From Gerris lacustris (Eukaryota; Arthropoda; Insecta; Hemiptera; Gerridae), in contig OX578277.1 of assembly GCA_951217055.1 (NCBI GenBank), positions 104,039,511 through 104,103,510 on the forward strand: 64,000 bases of DNA. The letters run 5' to 3'. Of this stretch, positions 58,880-64,000 are shown piece after piece (positions within the stretch are counted from its first letter, which is position 1; every line of letters begins with the position of its first letter). The position numbers were made by a program, and so were the translations under genes. The notes under the pieces are model-generated. The model did no database searches, had not been told where the DNA came from, and worked only from the letters and a program-made list of their open reading frames with translations.

Positions 58880-59603
58880 ACAGGTCAAGTGTGTGCTAGT
58901 CAGCACACAGCGAGGGTTCGTAGGGCCACACTACATAGTGTTTAACTGTAAAGCGTATAAACAGTGTTTTTTTTAAAATGCTAAAAAGCTTACTTTGAAC
59001 CATTTTAAGGGTCTAATATTCACAAAACACACTCTGATAAAGTATTTTTTTGCCACTGAACCGGACTACAACCATATAAATACATCGAAAAGACCATAAT
59101 TATAAAAAAAACGTATTTTGTCAATAAAAAATAAAATAATATTTTTTTCGAAATTTCCAAAAAGTGGTATCTTTACTTTTGGTCGAAGAATGTTCAGGAA
59201 TTTTTTCAGATTTTTTGCACTTCACATAAGCGAGATAGAGGGGGGGGGGGGGCACGTTTCAAACCCACTTAAAACTCGCCTTCGCTCGCCCTATCAAAGC
59301 TATAATCAAAGAATTATATACTTTGGTAATCAGCTCGACGTACCCTTTCATATGATACCCCTCACGGTGTCGAAAAAAAATAAAAAAATTTTAACCCTTA
59401 AGATTTTTTACCCTAATTTTTTTGAAAAATATTTTTTTTAAGCCACTAAATTTTTAAAATATGTGGGGAGGTACAAGACACATACATGCCAAATTTCAAA
59501 GTGATGGGACGAAAGGTGTAGCCGTGAGAGCACGCGAGAGGATGAACGGACAGACACACGCAGGAAAATATAAGGGTCCTTGGTTTTGCCTACGGACCCT
59601 AAA
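58880..59603 (-). mobile_element. Family B element, uninterrupted
   Basis: The ~724-bp copy has both ends: the hairpin AGGGTCCGTAGGC...GGACCC (about 59573-59601) and the distal GTGTGCT-AGTC-AGCACAC hairpin (58890-58908). It provides the empty site for the MITE at 6870-7388. A G11 tract lies at about 59240-59251. Its open frame (59118-59441) parallels that in the other copy. Confidence 0.8.
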
Positions 59604-59756
59604 AAAATAAAGTATAAATTACTTTGAGCGTGGCGAGATAGAGAGAGAGAGTGGTAACTTGTGATGAAATTAACAAATTGTTAATTGTAGTTTTGAACTC
59701 TTGATTATTATAGTATAAAATTAATTAAACGGCACATTCTTTCTATATTACAAAAA

Positions 59757-60065
59757 TAGACTACCATTTTTTAGAGTGGCACATAGCTTCCTCGCATATG
59801 TCGCGTACTTAATTAATTTGATGCTTTTAAAACCCATTATTGTTAAATTTAATATCTAACCCCCCACTTTTTACATGAATTTAAGTATTAAATTAATAAA
59901 AATTTAATTAGCGCAGTCGGTTGAAATTAATCTGGGCCATCTGCGAGCGACTTTTGACAAACCAAGTTTATTAAAATCAGATGAGTACTTTGAAGATGTA
60001 GGTGTAAATAAATATATATTTGTGCGCATGTGCAAGAGAAATAAATAGGCGCAGTAAATAGAAGG
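59757..60065 (-). repeat. Family A repeat, hairpin half missing
   Basis: Starts at AGACTACCATTTTTTAGAG and 'tggcacatagcttcctcgca' and ends near 'aataggcgcagtaaatagaa', before the region that carries the (GTCT)n tract. Confidence 0.8.
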
Positions 60066-60867
60066 AGCAGTCGAAATATTGAAATAACTCAAATATTTAT
60101 TTAAATCTAACTGTTCGAAAATTGGTAGGTCTGAATACACTTACTGTGTATGTAAATAAAATATTTACAAAAATTTCAGGAATGTAAATTATCCAATACA
60201 AATGGGAGTTTTCAAATTATTAAATAAAGAAACGATTAATGATCTCAGACAGGTCAAGGTGAAATTCTAATAAATTTATCATAAAGTGAAGCTGAACAAA
60301 CTCATAAAATTCCATTACAGTCAAATTAACAAACCGTTCTAAAATTATCGTGCTTACAAGAAATTAATCACACGACAAAAGGACATGTGAAGGTTATTAA
60401 TCTTAATGCAGTCATATCTTGTTCTGAGAAGCCCAAAATAGCAACTCCGCTGGAAATTCAGATTCCCCACGTTCTATTCACGCGACGGCATAAGGGAAGT
60501 TACTAATGTCATACTAATTTTAACTTTTAATTAAAATAGAATTAGTAATGATGACATAATTATTATTTAAGCATGTTTAAAAGAGCCTGAATGCATATTC
60601 AGGCAACTTAAACATGCTAAATTTAGGAAACTTTTGATGTTTTAATCAATTCTGTATAATTATGGTTTGAAGTTCAAGATCACACTTAGATGACTCCTTC
60701 CAAAATGGCAGACAGAAATTAGCTTTGAAAGTATGGCGTTATATCAATCAAGTTAATTTTTGTAAACAATTTTTTTTTTCACTTTTAATTTTGGATTATC
60801 AGGGAAATGTAGAAGAATGCAGAGAACAAAAACTTAATTTTTGTGGTAATTCAGAACTTGATATTAA
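60066..60867. other. Unassigned DNA
   Basis: A small foldback around 60572-60617 ('taagcatgttt', 'gcctgaatgcatattcaggc') stands out; no gene recognised. Confidence 0.5.
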
Positions 60868-61125
60868 AAAATCGGTCCGAGAGAACTTAGACAAACTTTT
60901 ATACATGAGTTTACAATTCTTTAGCCCAGTGCTTTTCATTTATTAGTTTTCGTGGATAAATTAAATTTTATTATTGAACATTACAGCAAAATTTATCATA
61001 AAAATAACTTCTCCTCGGCGGGGAATCGAACCCGGCTTCTCTCTTTCCGCGTTTAGCTATTTTCTTAAGAACTAGATTTTTCCCGAGAAAACAGCTTATA
61101 TCGTTAGATTCGTATTTTCGCATTT
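60868..61125 (+). repeat. Family C repeat, B-box side
   Basis: 'aaatcggtccgagagaactt' leads to 'aacttctcctcggcggggaa' and the B-box complement (GGAATCGAACC, 61022-61032), then 'gaactagatttttcccgaga'. Truncated after 'tagattcgtatttt'. Confidence 0.75.
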
Positions 61126-61315
61126 CTCAGCAAATATTCACATATTTATGTGTGGAGCATTAGAAAGGGCTGTAATATCCACCTGCCTATTCATTACTTA
61201 AGCTTCCCGAGTACAAAAACATAAATAAAGAAAAAATAAAACAGTATTGCGCATGACAATTGCAAAATTGAAATTCCCGTCTGTTTATTAATGATGGGTA
61301 GTTTAGCGAAAAAGC
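61126..61315. other. Unassigned DNA
   Basis: Nothing recognised. Confidence 0.5.
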
Positions 61316-61590
61316 CCAAGAACTAAAGTAAGTATACACGGGTGAATAAGAAAAGAAGAACTAAAGTAAGTATACACGGGTGAATAAGAAAAGAAGAACT
61401 AAAGTAAGTATACACGGGTGAATAAGAGAAGAAGAACTAAAGTAAGTATACACGGGTGAATAAGAAAAGAAGAACTAAAGTAAGTATACACGGGTGAATA
61501 AGAAAAGAAGAACTAAAGTAAGTATACACGGGTGAATAAGAAAAGAAGAACTAAAGTAAGTATACACGGGTGAATAAGAGAAGAAGAACT
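61316..61590. repeat. 38-bp minisatellite, seven copies
   Basis: 'aactaaagtaagtatacacg' starts at 61321, 61359, 61397, 61435, 61473, 61511 and 61549, exactly 38 bp apart; an eighth start at 61587 diverges. Copies are almost identical (only AAAAG/AGAAG differences), so the array is young. Confidence 0.95.
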
Positions 61591-62079
61591 AAAAGTTAAG
61601 TTACCCTGGGGAAAAAGCTATTTCATTCAATATCTTTAGCTTTACCTATTAATTTTAACCTTCGTAGTAAACTTTGGTTTGGGGGCCATAGAAGGCTTAA
61701 TTTGGGCCATGCAAGCAAGCTATTCGGACCATCAAAGTTTAAACTTGGATTCTTTACTTAGAGTTAAGTACCAAGGCCTCTTGTATTATGTCCTTCGGCA
61801 CAATGTGGCCGCATAACACCGCACCTACTAACTATAGCTCTCTCCTTCCTATCTCTGACTCACCTGACCAATCATTCGGTGAAGTAACACGATTAATCCA
61901 ACCAGAACTTACAATAGAAATCTATTTAAAGCTAAAATATTTTATACTCTACAAGAATACACTGGGATTTTTGCTCGTTATAAGTATTTTTTTTAAAATA
62001 ATTATTTACTTATTATTGTTATAATAACTGTTTAGAAGCAAACTACTTTTAGAATTTCTAAAATATTGAGTTTAATTTC
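61591..62079. other. Unassigned DNA
   Basis: A 78-codon frame (61788-62024) has no domain. Nothing else recognised. Confidence 0.5.
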
Positions 62080-62630
62080 TTATAGTCCAGGAGATCGCGT
62101 GCAAAAAAGTGTTTGACTAACATCAAGCGGGTGGTGTCTAAGTGGTCGGCTAAGTTCGTCTGCGGGACATAGCATGTCAATAGGCATTTGGGGGGGAAAA
62201 AAACCCAGTGGAGGGCGGCCATATCCCGCTCTTTTTGGTGGACAATGTAATTTTCATGATCCTGAGTACGATAACCTAGTAAGTCGACCAAAAATCAAGT
62301 TGATGGTAGTTTGCCACTTAATAGGTGACCTCTTTGATTTCGAGTAATATTTGACTAACTAACCTATTATGTGACAAACTATCATCAACTTGATTTTAGG
62401 TCTACTAACTAAGTTCGTACTCAGGATCATGAAAATTATATTGTCCGCCAAAAAGGGCGGGACATGGCCGCTCTCCACCGTTTTTTTTTTTTTTTTTTCA
62501 AACGCCTTTGGCCAGGCTATGTCCCGCAGACGAACTTAGCCGACCACATATTCTTAAAAGACACTTATACACAAAATTCTAGCTTGATGTTAGTAAGACA
62601 CTTTTTTGCACGTTATCTCCTGGACTATTA
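62080..62630. mobile_element. 545-bp foldback MITE, TTA TSD
   Basis: The element (62083-62627) starts TAGTCCAGGAGATCGCGTGC and ends with its near-complement, flanked by TTA on both sides (62080-62082, 62628-62630). The two arms align over almost the whole length, about 250 bp each ('gacgaacttagccgac', 'atcatgaaaat'). A TTA (TWA) duplication suggests PIF/Harbinger mobilisation, but a TA-target origin cannot be excluded. A T18 tract is in the right arm. Confidence 0.85.
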
Positions 62631-63484
62631 TCTAAGAACAGCGTTATCAATAAAATAGTGTAATTATTGGCTAAAGCTTAAAGGAGAAAAGGGAGAAAAT
62701 TATTTTCTATTCCTTCTAATAAAATTTATTTCTATTTCAAAGCCATTCCATGAACAGTTTAAAAATCTACAAGGAAAAGCATTGGAAGAGGAAGGCTGCC
62801 CAACATTACCACGATATGACAAAGAAGTGAACACTTTAATACTCTATCTCTATTCAGGTTCATTTACCATAAGAGAAAGTTCACAATGAAGAAAAACTAT
62901 ATATAGACGAAGAGAAAAATACCAATATAGATAAATGTCTGAAGTAGTTTTCGAAAAAGGTTCGGACTAAGAAGGATTAGGGTCTCGATAGGTTAGCAGT
63001 GGCAACGGCAGGTAGTGGAAGGGTCGTTAGGGGTACAATAATACACGGTGTCGTGAGATTATTGAGCCGTGAAGACAGAGGGTACCCTAAAGCACTATGG
63101 ACTACGTCCTGCAGAGTAAGGTACCCTTAACAAACCTAGCAACACCTGCTTTAATACTAAACCTACCACTATAAATAGTACCCTACTAAACCCTTGGGCA
63201 ACAAAGACTACACTCACAGACCATTCAAATACACCCTATAACAAACTAACACACACACCAAAAATCAAACCAATATAAAACCCCTAAACAGGATGACAAT
63301 ATAATGTCATGGATAATGAAAACCTTCCATTGTAATTTCACAATGGACTAATGACTTAGATGAATTCATTTACAATTTAAAGGGAAATCATAATGGCAGA
63401 CTTAATACAAAATATTTCCCACAGTTTAAAAGTACAAATTAATTTATTCCAATTCAACATCATTTTGTCTTCTTTTACGTTTCT
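62631..63484. other. Unassigned DNA
   Basis: A somewhat GC-richer patch at 62960-63130 ('gggtctcgataggttagcag', 'agagggtaccctaaagc') has no open frame and no family that I recognise. Confidence 0.45.
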
Positions 63485-64000
63485 TCTACGATAGAGTGCG
63501 ATCTTCTTTTTCCAATAGAGTGCGATCTTCTTTCTCCGATAGAGTGCGTTCTCCTTTTTCTGTTAAACTGCAATCTTCTTTCTCCGAGAGAGTGCGCCAT
63601 CTTCTTTCTCTGTTAAACTGCAATCTTCTTTCTCCGATAGAGTGCGATCATCTTTCTCCGTTAAAGTGCGATCTTCTTTCTCCGATAGAGTGCTATCTTC
63701 TTTCTCCGATGGAGTGCGATCTTCTTTCTCTGTTAAAGTGCAATCTTCTTTCTCCGATAGAGTGCGATCTTCATTCTCTGTTAAACTGCAATCTTCTTTC
63801 TCCGATAGAGTGCGATCTTCTTTCTCTGTTAAACTGCAATCTTCTTTCTCCGATGGAGTGCGATCTTCTTTCTCTGTTAAAGTGCAATCTTCTTTCTCCG
63901 ATGGAGTGCGATCTTCTTTCTCTGTTAAAGTGCAATCTTCATTCTCCGATAGAGTGCGATCTTCATTCTCTGTTAAACTGCAATCTTCTTTCTCCGATAG
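63485..64000. repeat. 24-bp minisatellite, runs off the window
   Basis: From 63599 to the edge there are sixteen exact 24-bp units plus 18 bp. Two types mostly alternate: 'atcttctttctccgatagag'+tgcg and 'atcttctttctctgttaaac'+tgca. The minus strand is open from the right edge to a stop at 63563-63565 and would encode an octapeptide repeat of the form (C/R)(S/T)(L/P)(S/T)E(K/N)ED. A 2-bp insertion (63597-63598) shifts the frame just before that stop. At least three other frames are also open, so coding is unproven. Confidence 0.85.

Noticed and set aside
61316..61590. CRISPR array
   Set aside because: The whole 38-bp period is repeated; there are no variable spacers.
63485..64000. CRISPR array
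   Set aside because: The units are contiguous 24-bp tandem copies without unique spacers, in a eukaryotic context.

Overview
The window looks like a repeat-dominated, A/T-rich stretch of an invertebrate nuclear genome, most likely an arthropod. The grounds are many families of degenerate interspersed repeats, long (AT)n, (CA)n and (GTCT)n microsatellites, SINEs, MITEs, a LINE tail and an intron-containing hAT transposase with GT-AG splice sites. I see no bacterial-style operons, no rRNA and no host protein-coding gene I can support. The species cannot be named from the sequence. The window is best read as intergenic or intronic DNA in which transposable elements (TEs) of several ages are nested in one another.

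Layout. 0-13 kb: old retroelement tails, an inverted pair of family A repeats, a SINE with a 13-bp target-site duplication (TSD) (3910-4178), a hAT MITE with a perfect 8-bp TSD (5571-6189), a family B element interrupted by another MITE (6697-7940), and a LINE 3' end (12240-12725). 13.6-17.6 kb: a nearly full-length, apparently intact hAT transposon. Its two-exon transposase (633 codons) lies on the minus strand, and each end carries five copies of a 10-bp motif. 18.7-22.8 kb: a family A copy split by a 1.28-kb TIR element with a decayed MADF-domain gene, then a second, decayed hAT element (21051-22799, perfect 8-bp TSD). 24-31 kb: a chimeric A/D repeat, a GGTTAG-rich minisatellite, a hairpin-rich unit carrying one start-codon exon, a ~120-bp tandem repeat and two hairpin MITEs. 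31-46 kb: more A, C and E copies, a complete family D element (37934-38815) and a pogo-like fragment. 46-53 kb: two foldback MITEs, a tRNA-like sequence and a hammerhead-like palindrome. 53-64 kb: family F, A and B copies, a 38-bp minisatellite, a 545-bp foldback MITE with a TTA TSD, and a 24-bp minisatellite that runs off the right edge.

Names used here: family A begins with a GCTTCCG...CGGAAGC hairpin, family B with GGGTCC...GGACCC, family D with GGAACGAAGTTCC and family F with GGGTTTC...GAAACCC. Family C carries a tRNA-like B box, and family E is a ~200-bp unit of unknown type. The most interesting pattern is that A, B and D, although unrelated in most of their sequence, share one plan: a self-complementary word at one end, recurring inverted (and in A also direct) just inside the other end, with an extra hairpin outside it in B and D. 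A and D have also exchanged segments. They may be non-autonomous members of one mobilisation system, with Helentron-like elements as one guess.
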